A stretch of 64,000 nt of DNA. It comes from Nitrosomonas eutropha (GTDB taxonomy: Bacteria; Pseudomonadota; Gammaproteobacteria; Burkholderiales; Nitrosomonadaceae). Below the pieces are notes generated by a model that was given only the letters and a program-made list of their open reading frames with translations, was not told where the DNA came from and made no database searches. Every line of letters begins with the position of its first letter. Positions within the stretch are counted from its first letter, which is position 1. The DNA lies in contig NZ_FPBL01000001.1 of the NCBI RefSeq assembly GCF_900116685.1, positions 310,001 to 374,000 of the forward strand, read 5' to 3'. This document shows, in pieces, positions 44,775 through 51,528 of the stretch. A program made the position numbers and the translations under genes.

Positions 44775-44825
44775 CATTTCGTTCAAGGCGGACGGCTTCG
44801 CCGCCGCTTAACTCCAGCGTTATGC
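44769..44825 (+). repeat. attC site 2
   Basis: GTCTAAC to GTTATGC, 57 bp, with a GGCGGACGGC...GCCGCCGC stem. It closely resembles attC 7. Confidence 0.88.
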
Positions 44826-45268
44826 ATCAGTCAGATAAGCAAAAGGCAGCGAAAGCCCACACGAGAAAGTCGCTGGAAATCTATTACGAATTCCAATTTC
44901 GCTCGCTTGTTCAAACAGGGGAGCTTCTTACAAAAGGAGTAGCGTACTACTTCACCATCTTAGCTGCTATTGGCGGTTATCTCTATACTGCCAAACTACC
45001 TCTCGTCGAACAGAGACTACTTGTTATCGTGAGCCTTATCGTGTCTACATTGTTTGCTTTTATCATGATCGTGGTCGGCTATGGGGTGCTAAAAGGAATT
45101 GGTCAAATGGAGCGCACACTTGCGAAATACAACTCAAATGAATTTGAGGCGATAGCCATGCCACAGTATTTTCGCCGCGGCAAGATTGTAGGTATCATGG
45201 TCGCTTTATGTTGCCTTGGCATTTTGTTTGTGATCGCTAGCACATTTGCGATCAAGATTTATGCATAA
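44822..45268 (+). CDS. Cassette 3: membrane protein whose start lies in the attC core
   Basis: This 148-residue protein has three hydrophobic helices (about 43-58, 67-93 and 118-146) and a short charged N-terminus (MHQSDKQKAAKAHTRK). The ATG at 44822 is made from the GTTATGC core of the preceding attC, with no ribosome binding site visible before it, so translation may be leaderless or coupled to cassette 2. The stop is in attC 3. Family not recognised. Confidence 0.68.
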   Translation: MHQSDKQKAAKAHTRKSLEIYYEFQFRSLVQTGELLTKGVAYYFTILAAIGGYLYTAKLPLVEQRLLVIVSLIVSTLFAFIMIVVGYGVLKGIGQMERTLAKYNSNEFEAIAMPQYFRRGKIVGIMVALCCLGILFVIASTFAIKIYA

Positions 45269-45320
45269 CACGTCGTTGCACTCTGACGCGCAAGCGCGCC
45301 AGTGAACTGAAACGTTAAGC
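45263..45320 (+). repeat. attC site 3
   Basis: GCATAAC to GTTAAGC, 58 bp, with a GACGCGCAAGCGCGCC-type stem. Confidence 0.87.
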
Positions 45321-45323
45321 GTC

Positions 45324-45779
45324 ATGGGGAAACGTATGCGCGCACTCATTACAGCGATCCTTGCGTTGGTCAGCGCTGGTTCAGCTGCGCAGCCATCAGT
45401 TGAAGCAATGACGGCAGAGGTCACTGACAACGTTGCAACTGAGCATGCCGAATGCTCGGCCCTTTTCGCCATTGCTCAGGGAGCTTTTCTGAGCTCAGGA
45501 AAAAGGCCTGAGGCAGCGAAGTTCAAAGACGCTTCGAATTATGCCGCACAATTTTCTCTCGTGGTGGCTAAGCAGAGTCGCTCGCAAGAAATAGCAACGA
45601 AAGTTACGCTAGCGCGCATCGAAGTAAGCATAAAAGATATGCAAAAGACTATTGAATACAACTACAGCAACATGTCCCTGCTATTAAGTAGATACCTTGA
45701 ACCGTGCGTGCAGACTATGAATGGCTCTGAGCCACTGTTTCAGAGATGGACCGAGAAAATTCAGCAGAAATATATATGA
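45324..45779 (+). CDS. Cassette 4: exported protein of unknown function
   Basis: This 151-residue protein has a signal peptide (about 1-22, ending SAGSAAQ) and a mature alpha-helical domain with two cysteines (Cys44 and Cys128). The mature sequence, with TEHAECSALFAIAQGAF and SLVVAKQSRSQEIATKV, suggests a helical bundle. The ATG lies 4 bases after the cassette boundary. No family was recognised. It is probably periplasmic. Confidence 0.68.
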   Translation: MGKRMRALITAILALVSAGSAAQPSVEAMTAEVTDNVATEHAECSALFAIAQGAFLSSGKRPEAAKFKDASNYAAQFSLVVAKQSRSQEIATKVTLARIEVSIKDMQKTIEYNYSNMSLLLSRYLEPCVQTMNGSEPLFQRWTEKIQQKYI

Positions 45780-45805
45780 AACCTCTAGCAACAAACGTCA
45801 ATGAC

Positions 45806-45874
45806 GCCTAACTCTGCGCTCAACCTGACGCCCAACGGCTGCGCGCTCCGGAGCAGGTTAGCTCCACGTTATAC
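45806..45874 (+). repeat. attC site 4
   Basis: GCCTAAC to GTTATAC, 69 bp. It begins 26 bases after the stop of cassette gene 4. Confidence 0.83.
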
Positions 45875-45895
45875 GAAAAAGGGATTGATAGGGAT

Positions 45896-46570
45896 ATGAA
45901 AACGCGGTTACTGACAATTCAGTTTGCACTCTTCTTCCGCGACATTATTGAACGTCCAGACACGGCATTCTCTGGGCTGAATGAGCGCATGATTAATCTA
46001 TTCGACGGAATGCCGTCCATGCTTCCGGTGCCAAGGGAACTCCCGCCGGAAATTCCTATTGTTACCCTTAGATCAGAGAAGGACGGCTACAGCTGTAATA
46101 TATCGAGATCTCGCATTGACCTTCTGTTCTCGCGTTCCGATGACAAAAAGCAGAACAAGGACATTTTTAAAGACTTCAACATTAAGGTTGCCGCTTTCTC
46201 AAAGTATGTCTTTGAAAAGCAGGATGTCATTCGCTTTGGCTTGATAGCTCGCTACTTCAAGCAGGACAACGATGCCGTTTCAACCATAAGGAAGAAGTAC
46301 TTCAGCAACGCTGTTGAGTCGGTTGCCGAACTCAGTCTCAGGTACAACGCGCAATCTTCAGTCCAGAAAAAAGTCATCAACGATGTTGTGGAAATTGGGG
46401 CGAATCAGCTGATCTTCAATGGACAGACTATAGACGGAGTGCTTGTACAGCGCGACATCAACAACGCCCCTGTGGTGAATGAACTGTTGTCACTTCAAGA
46501 GCTTGAGAAGCTATCGACTGAGTTGTCTGGCCGCATCTCGGAGGAAATGATCGAGGCACTCATCTCATGA
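45896..46570 (+). CDS. Cassette 5, first gene: soluble protein of unknown function
   Basis: This 224-residue protein without signal or membrane segment starts at an ATG with GATAGGGATA upstream. It begins LLTIQFALFFRDIIERPD and carries a long N-terminal beta-rich region followed by DVIRFGLIARYFKQDN and a helical tail. The look is loosely like TIGR04255-type proteins, but this is not secure. It overlaps the second gene by 4 bases (ATGA), so the two products are made together. Confidence 0.7.
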   Translation: MKTRLLTIQFALFFRDIIERPDTAFSGLNERMINLFDGMPSMLPVPRELPPEIPIVTLRSEKDGYSCNISRSRIDLLFSRSDDKKQNKDIFKDFNIKVAAFSKYVFEKQDVIRFGLIARYFKQDNDAVSTIRKKYFSNAVESVAELSLRYNAQSSVQKKVINDVVEIGANQLIFNGQTIDGVLVQRDINNAPVVNELLSLQELEKLSTELSGRISEEMIEALIS

Positions 46571-46971
46571 CAGTGTCTACATCATCGTCTGTTGTGTCGG
46601 CTCCTCCCGCATCATCATCTTCACCGGGACCAATTGGAGCTGTTCCTCCAACGCCATTGGTTGGTACTCAGGGAAATTCGGAAGATAGTTGGTGGAAAAA
46701 GCCGGAGGCGTTGATTGCTATGATGGGCATGGCGCTAACCGGCGTAATCGGGTACTTCAGTTCTTCATGGACTGTGAAAGAGTCTGTTTCAAGGCTTTCA
46801 TCGAACGTGTCTGTGCTCGCCGAGCGCGTAAACAATTTGTCTGATCGCGTCTCAGAAGCTAAGTCATCGTCAGCGTCCGTGCCCTCGATCGAGCGCGATA
46901 TAGCAGTTATTCAAGTAAAGATTGAGGCGAATGCCAAGGCGATCGAAGAACTGCGCCAAAAAGCGAAGTGA
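46567..46971 (+). CDS. Cassette 5, second gene: single-pass membrane protein with coiled coil
   Basis: This 134-residue protein has a Ser/Pro-rich N-terminus (1-38), one transmembrane helix (about 48-64, ALIAMMGMALTGVIGYF) and a C-terminal coiled coil (about 70-134) with regular hydrophobic spacing (VSRLSSNVSVLAERVNNL). It looks like a membrane anchor with an oligomerising tail. Its coupling to the upstream soluble protein suggests that the two form a complex. Confidence 0.7.
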   Translation: MTVSTSSSVVSAPPASSSSPGPIGAVPPTPLVGTQGNSEDSWWKKPEALIAMMGMALTGVIGYFSSSWTVKESVSRLSSNVSVLAERVNNLSDRVSEAKSSSASVPSIERDIAVIQVKIEANAKAIEELRQKAK

Positions 46972-46974
46972 TTC

Positions 46975-47044
46975 GTATAACAATAGGTTCCAGCCGACGT
47001 GACCGCCGAAGGCGGTCACGTCGGCTGGAACCTAGGCGTTAGGA
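46975..47044 (+). repeat. attC site 5 with a perfect stem
   Basis: GTATAAC to GTTAGGA, 70 bp. Arms 46984-47007 and 47011-47034 are exact 24-bp reverse complements around GAA. The last base of the R' core departs from GTTRRRY. No extrahelical base can form in the stem. Confidence 0.85.
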
Positions 47045-47050
47045 GGCCAA

Positions 47051-47638
47051 GTGTCGCTGCTGCCGCTTCTTGTTGCGCCGACCGAGTTCTACCACTTCGC
47101 AACGACTGTGCTTCGTGAGATAGCTCCGCTGAACGAAGAAGAGTATCGAACCAATAGCTTGGCGCGTCGGGCTTCGTACAGCTATCTCAATGAACTTGTT
47201 GAAGGTGCGTTCAAGCTTGCTTCAAATGAACTCACTGCTCGTGGCCATAGGCCCGAGAAGACATACCGATTGCGGTTTCAGCAGGCGGCTGCATTAGGCG
47301 TGTTTCCAACCGTCGTTGCTGAGAGACTGGTTAATCTAGCTGTATTGAGAAACCGTTCAACACACGAAAATAAGGTCGTCAATGATGAGCTTGAACTGTT
47401 CCCGAAGTTGTTGGAGCTTGCCGTCATTGGCTTTGGGTTGTACGAAATTGCCTCAGCTTTGCCTGCGGCCCAACCGCGTGTCATTGCCGTTGACGCGACT
47501 TATGTGTGGAGCAAATTGAGCACTGCTTCTGCTAACGACGATTGCGGCGGAGCGACCGACAAACTCAAGGAGAAGATCACTGTGTATGACGCTTGGCTCT
47601 TTTGCGAAATGCTGCCAAGTTCGCGGCCAGCCTCCTAA
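47051..47638 (+). CDS. Cassette 6: candidate HEPN-domain protein
   Basis: This 195-residue, mostly helical protein starts at GTG with a strong AGGAGG at 47041-47046, which overlaps the preceding attC core. Residues 100-105 read RNRSTH, matching the R-x4-H active-site motif of HEPN RNases with the usual polar residue after the arginine, and lie between two long helices as in that fold. HEPN domains act as RNases or nucleotide-modifying partners in toxin and defence systems. No antitoxin is encoded in the same cassette. Assignment is by motif only. Confidence 0.62.
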   Translation: MSLLPLLVAPTEFYHFATTVLREIAPLNEEEYRTNSLARRASYSYLNELVEGAFKLASNELTARGHRPEKTYRLRFQQAAALGVFPTVVAERLVNLAVLRNRSTHENKVVNDELELFPKLLELAVIGFGLYEIASALPAAQPRVIAVDATYVWSKLSTASANDDCGGATDKLKEKITVYDAWLFCEMLPSSRPAS

Positions 47639-47711
47639 CCCTTCCATCAAGGGGGACGTCCACAATCAGGCTTCGCCTGCTTGTGGACGTCTCCCATGTC
47701 AAACGTTAGGT
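47633..47711 (+). repeat. attC site 6
   Basis: TCCTAAC to GTTAGGT, 79 bp, with a long GGACGTCCACAA...TTGTGGACGTC stem. Confidence 0.85.
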
Positions 47712-47775
47712 CTGTACGGCAAAACTATCGTTCTCCGAATGTTTCACCAAATACGGCGCGAAGCTGGTCAATCCT

Positions 47776-48315
47776 ATGTCGGCCGCTTCCGCACAAGCAG
47801 CTGACGGTGCAATCGTGATTAGCTGCTGGAGCAATTATTTTAGCCACTTCGACAAAGAGACGCTCCGTTACACGGATACCCTGTCGCGCTGGGAGGATAA
47901 TTCTGCCGGCAACAACCTTCTCCGGAAGCACCTATTATTCGCTCAAGCCGATTCGCTTCCTATCCGCCTCGTCGTAACTACTGCACAGAACACTCTGGCG
48001 ATAAATCAGGGTTGGGACGCCAGCAAGATCACCAAGACCTTCCATATAAAGCCAGATGTCATTGGGCAACTTACGTTCTTTGATGGAGATCAGTTCACCA
48101 TCGACTACAGGTCTAACAAATCGTTCGAGGCGGACGGCCACGCCGCCGCTCAACTCAAGCGTTATGCCGCAGTAATTGACCTACTCACACCAAGAGTAAC
48201 ACTATGTCCAGCTCTATCCGCACTTGTCTCTGGTTCCGAGACGGGTGAGGCCGGGAAGCCGAGTCGAGAGGATCTTTTCTGGCGATGCGGGAAACGGCCC
48301 TTTCTCGGTAATTGA
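47776..48315 (+). CDS. Cassette 7: unknown protein, probably damaged at both ends
   Basis: From the ATG at 47776 the frame gives 179 residues, but it is already open from 47710, reading KLSFSECFTKYGAKLVNP before the first Met. An ACG at 47716 stands where an ATG would be expected. Downstream the frame passes through attC 7 (48111-48167) without a stop and ends at 48315 inside the next cassette, unlike all its neighbours. The core includes SRWEDNSAGNNLLRKHLL and KTFHIKPDVIGQLTFFDG; no family was named. It is best read as a decayed or start-less cassette gene. Confidence 0.5.
   Translation: MSAASAQAADGAIVISCWSNYFSHFDKETLRYTDTLSRWEDNSAGNNLLRKHLLFAQADSLPIRLVVTTAQNTLAINQGWDASKITKTFHIKPDVIGQLTFFDGDQFTIDYRSNKSFEADGHAAAQLKRYAAVIDLLTPRVTLCPALSALVSGSETGEAGKPSREDLFWRCGKRPFLGN
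48111..48167 (+). repeat. attC site 7
   Basis: GTCTAAC to GTTATGC, 57 bp, very like attC 2 in sequence. The cassette 7 reading frame runs across it. Confidence 0.86.
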
Positions 48316-48631
48316 TTTCTCGCTCAGCGGGGTGCCTTACCAGATTCTCGACACTGGGCCACATTTCACCTCAACTGAGGCAATATCGATTTCGGTCGAA
48401 ACGGCCGAGACTGATCGACTGTGGACCGCGCTGACCGCAGATGGTGGCGAGGAAAGCGCCTGCGGCTAGCTGAAAGATCGCTACGGGGTCTCGTGGCGGA
48501 TTTTCCCGAGAAGACTGACGGAATTGACGATGAATGCAGACAAGAATGTTTCTGCCAAAGCGATGGCAGCCGTGATGAAGCAAAAGAAAATTGACATCGC
48601 TGCAATTGAAGCAGCAGCGGTTCGTGACTAG
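48204..48631 (+). pseudogene. Cassette 8: decayed VOC/PhnB-like gene
   Basis: The start reads MSSSIRTCLWF and then breaks. A second frame continues RVERIFSGDAGNGPFSVIDF and on to ESACG, where TAG replaces the expected TGG. The same frame then runs LKDRYGVSWRIFPRRL to a proper stop at 48629-48631. Joined, this is a PhnB-like VOC-superfamily protein (about 150 residues). A deletion of some 35-40 bases near 48235-48260 and the amber codon at 48467-48469 disable it. Confidence 0.82.
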
Positions 48632-48640
48632 AAGCCCGCG

Positions 48641-48700
48641 GCCTAACAATTCATTCAAGCCGATACCGCTTCGCGGCTCGGCTAAATTCAGGCGTTAGGC
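48641..48700 (+). repeat. attC site 8, end of the cassette array
   Basis: GCCTAAC to GTTAGGC, 60 bp. No further attC was found to the right. Confidence 0.87.
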
Positions 48701-48719
48701 CTCACTACAGAGTTTTCGC

Positions 48720-48778
48720 CAAACTGACGTGGTTTAGTAAAACTGGATTATCCGGTTTCATTAAACCACATCAGTTTG
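48720..48778. repeat. Palindromic repeat beside the integron
   Basis: Arms 48720-48748 and 48750-48778 form an inverted repeat of 29 bp with four mismatches, all transitions. TCCGGTTTCATTAAACCAC (48751-48769) recurs exactly at 50911-50929, after the dihydroxyacetone kinase gene. Confidence 0.8.
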
Positions 48779-48852
48779 AGATGCATGTTGTTACACCCTA
48801 GATACACTCAAGGTTTTTACTTTGTGAGGAATCGTCCCATATTTCAATTGCC

Positions 48853-49162
48853 GCCTGTTCAAAATCTTTTTCTTGGTAGATACTCCCTGGATGAGAAAAC
48901 ACTATCCCAGCAACATTAGTCGCGAGCAGTTTGAGCAGGTGCACCTGTTGCCGGACGGTTTTCCGAAGTGGTGCATGCATACTTTACGATCTGGAGTGAG
49001 CCTGCTGGAGCGGGCATTAAAAAAATCAGGTTGGCGAGGTTTCGCCTGGCTGGAAAAGAATAAAAGACTGTGGAAGAAAACTGTGAACGAATGATCAACA
49101 CCAGCTTGCAGTTTATCCACCTGGCCTTCCTGGCCGTTCTACTCAAAAGACTTTGAACAGGC
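48853..49162 (+). mobile_element. Internally deleted IS5-family-like element
   Basis: Terminal inverted repeats GCCTGTTCAAAATCTTTT (48853-48870) and its complement with one mismatch (49145-49162) bound 310 bases that contain only pieces of a transposase gene. Target duplications were not evident. Confidence 0.75.
48891..49156 (+). pseudogene. Remnant of an IS5-family transposase
   Basis: It starts with MRKHYPSNISREQFEQ, the N-terminus of IS5-type transposases, then jumps to DGFPKW, GVSLLERALKK and finally FAWLEKNKRLWKK. A one-base frameshift leads to the terminal CERMINTSLQFIHLAFLA stretch, with TGA at 49154-49156. Most of the catalytic DDE domain is missing, so it can only move if an active relative acts on its ends. 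Confidence 0.8.
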
Positions 49163-49246
49163 TCTAAGACCCTTAACTAAATATTTTTTAATAACTTTTA
49201 AATTCATTTTTTCTCATAAATTATTTTTTGCAACAGATCTGAAAAC

Positions 49247-50863
49247 ATGGCCCAGTTCATCAACAGCAGAGAAAGCATCGTCACCGAAGCCGTCGATGGT
49301 CTGGTCGCGGCGTCTGGCGGTAAGCTGGCGCGGCTCGACGGCTATCCGCATATACGGGTGGTTGTACGCAATGACTGGGACAAGTCCAAGGTCGCGTTGA
49401 TTTCGGGAGGCGGATCGGGCCACGAACCGGCACATGCGGGTTTCGTCGGGGAAGGGATGCTGACGGCTGCGGTGTGCGGCGACATCTTCGCCTCGCCAAC
49501 AGTCGATGCGGTACTGGCAGGCATCCTTGCCGTGACGGGATCGTCCGGCTGCCTGCTCATCGTCAAGAATTATACCGGTGACCGATTGAATTTCGGGCTG
49601 GCGGCTGAGCGCGCTCGCCAGTTTGGCTTGATTGTCGAGATAGTCATCGTCGACGATGATGTGGCGTTGCCAGACTTGCCCCAAGCCCGCGGCGTCGCTG
49701 GCACGCTTTTCATCCACAAGATAGCCGGTGCGTTGGCCGAGAATGGTGCCAACTTGGCGCACGTCGCCGCAGCCGCACGCAAGGTCGTGTCAAAGACAAA
49801 AAGCATTGGCATGTCGCTCAGCACCTGCACCATCCCAGGTTCGCCAAAGGAGGATCGCATCCCGCCCGGCATGGCCGAGCTTGGGCTTGGCATTCACGGT
49901 GAAGCCGGGGTTGAGCAGGTCGAGTTCAAGGATGCGAGCGAAGCTGTCTCTGCCATGGTCGAGCACCTGTCAGTTACAATGGAAGAAAAGCCGCATGTCG
50001 CTATGGTCAACAATCTCGGCGGCACATCGATCATCGAGATGTTGATCGTCCTCAACGAAATCCGGCGATCAGAGATTGGCGAGCGGATAACCCACGTCAT
50101 CGGGCCGGCGGCCATGATGACATCGCTTGACATGCACGGCTTTTCGATTTCGGTCTATCCTGCCGACGATGCCGAGATCGCCCTGCTCAAGCAGCACACG
50201 CCGCTGGCAGCATGGCCGCGGATCTCCCGGCTGGGCCAGGTCGCGATTCAGGCGCTTCCGGACGGCCTGACGCCTGTCGTTCCGATGCCCTCTATTCACA
50301 AGCCGACCAGGGAGTTCCTGACCAGATGCTGCGAGGTTCTGATCGCCGCTGAGAATGACCTCAACGCGCTCGATGCGAAGTCAGGCGATGGCGACACCGG
50401 AAGCACGCTAGCCGGCGCGGCACGCGCCCTGATCAGCGCCATGGACCGATTGCCGCTTGCCGACCATACCCAACTCTATCGCGCCATTGGCCTGGAGCTT
50501 TCCAAAACCATGGGAGGCTCGTTCGGTGTGCTCCTCGCGATCTTCTTCGCCGCAACGGGCGAAGCCGCGTCAAGCGGCTTGCCAATGTGCGAAGCGTTGC
50601 AGGCCGGACTGCGGAGAATGCGGGAGATCGGCGGGGCACGTCCGGGTGACCGCACCATGGTCGATGCCCTTGCGCCGGCTCTTGATGTCCTGGAAGAAGG
50701 CCTATCCGCAGCGGCGAAAGCCGCGCGTGCGGGTGCCGATCGCACTGCTCACATGAGTAAGGCGAATGCTGGTCGCGCTTCCTATGTCAATGCCAAGCAT
50801 TGGGTCGGTCACGCTGATCCAGGTGCTGAGGCGGTCGCGCGACTATTTGAACACTTGGCCTAA
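49247..50863 (+). CDS. Dihydroxyacetone kinase, fused DhaK-DhaL (ATP-dependent)
   Basis: This 538-residue kinase phosphorylates dihydroxyacetone to its phosphate. The DhaK half has GGGSGHEPAHAGF (54-66) and His217 (GIHGEAG), the residue that binds the substrate covalently. The DhaL half has DAKSGDGDTGST (376-387), whose aspartates hold the magnesium-ATP. Fusion of both halves marks the ATP-dependent type. GC content (about 60%) is well above the neighbours and no other glycerol-pathway gene is near, so it looks transferred. By motif the closest relatives are those of alpha-proteobacteria, which is an impression only. Confidence 0.93.
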   Translation: MAQFINSRESIVTEAVDGLVAASGGKLARLDGYPHIRVVVRNDWDKSKVALISGGGSGHEPAHAGFVGEGMLTAAVCGDIFASPTVDAVLAGILAVTGSSGCLLIVKNYTGDRLNFGLAAERARQFGLIVEIVIVDDDVALPDLPQARGVAGTLFIHKIAGALAENGANLAHVAAAARKVVSKTKSIGMSLSTCTIPGSPKEDRIPPGMAELGLGIHGEAGVEQVEFKDASEAVSAMVEHLSVTMEEKPHVAMVNNLGGTSIIEMLIVLNEIRRSEIGERITHVIGPAAMMTSLDMHGFSISVYPADDAEIALLKQHTPLAAWPRISRLGQVAIQALPDGLTPVVPMPSIHKPTREFLTRCCEVLIAAENDLNALDAKSGDGDTGSTLAGAARALISAMDRLPLADHTQLYRAIGLELSKTMGGSFGVLLAIFFAATGEAASSGLPMCEALQAGLRRMREIGGARPGDRTMVDALAPALDVLEEGLSAAAKAARAGADRTAHMSKANAGRASYVNAKHWVGHADPGAEAVARLFEHLA

Positions 50864-50894
50864 TTTTAGATAGTCAGCATCTATTTAAAACATG

Positions 50895-50923
50895 TAATGA
50901 AACCAGACAGTCCGGTTTCATTA
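50895..50923 (+). terminator. Possible terminator hairpin after the kinase gene
   Basis: TAATGAAACC and GGTTTCATTA form 10-bp arms around 9 bases, 31 bases after the stop. A T-run is absent. Part of it is the 19-bp repeat shared with 48751, so it may instead be a copy of that element. Confidence 0.4.
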
Positions 50924-51068
50924 AACCACGCCACCATCAGATCCGCTGTCAGACGAATGAGATTGTTAACGTCCCAGGCCAAAACCCTTGCCTGCTATTT
51001 CGAAGGTGGTACTGCTTTCTCATGAAACCTAATGCCTGAATTAAACCGCGCCACGAAGCGACATCAGC

Positions 51069-51503
51069 TTATTGCCAGCCAGTCACTTCGTAACCTTTTT
51101 CACGTAAACAGCGGTTTACAAAATTCATATAGGCTGAAGCTGGCTGCGACGTACCAGAACCAAACATGCCTGACAATAATCCCCAGGTAGCGCCACTGGC
51201 AGCACCAACCATAGCGCCACGTCCAGCTGCACCAGCAATGGCTCCGCCAACGGCACCGCTGGCCGCGCCAGCGCCTGCACCAACGGCTGTTCTTCTGGCT
51301 GTATTGCCGGCATTTCCGCTTCCTTCCCTTGCTCCGGCTGATTCAGCCAGTTGTCTGCACCCCCTGATATCCTGGTCTGCAACCATTTTTCCAACAGATT
51401 GATAGTACGCATTGGGATACAGCACAGGCTGATAGCTCGCACAGGCAGACAGTCCTGATAGTACTATCCCGATTCCCACTATTTTTCCCAATGTACTGAT
51501 CAT
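51069..51503 (-). CDS. Glycine-zipper lipoprotein
   Basis: This 144-residue protein has a lipoprotein signal with the lipobox LSAC (Cys21) and a central Gly/Ala-rich zipper (VGAGAGAASGAVGGAIAGA and repeats, about 77-115) that should insert in or associate with a membrane. It ends in a short domain with one cysteine. The ATG at 51503 is preceded by GGAGTG and is preferred over the 51539 start. Glycine-zipper lipoproteins of this type sit in the outer membrane; function unknown. It lies 25 bases after the peptidase gene and may be co-transcribed. Confidence 0.82.
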   Translation of the reverse strand: MISTLGKIVGIGIVLSGLSACASYQPVLYPNAYYQSVGKMVADQDIRGCRQLAESAGAREGSGNAGNTARRTAVGAGAGAASGAVGGAIAGAAGRGAMVGAASGATWGLLSGMFGSGTSQPASAYMNFVNRCLREKGYEVTGWQ

Positions 51504-51528
51504 AGTATTCCACTCCTGATTTCTGATA

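Larger units (their letters stand above)
42700..48700. mobile_element. Integron with integrase and eight gene cassettes
   Basis: The element comprises intI (minus strand), a putative attI with first crossover point at 43781, and a plus-strand array closed by attC sites at 44421-44484, 44769-44825, 45263-45320, 45806-45874, 46975-47044, 47633-47711, 48111-48167 and 48641-48700. Each attC starts with an RYYYAAC-like box and ends with a GTTRRRY-like box. attC lengths of 57-79 bp and unrelated stems suggest cassettes from different sources. No resistance gene was recognised. Confidence 0.93.
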
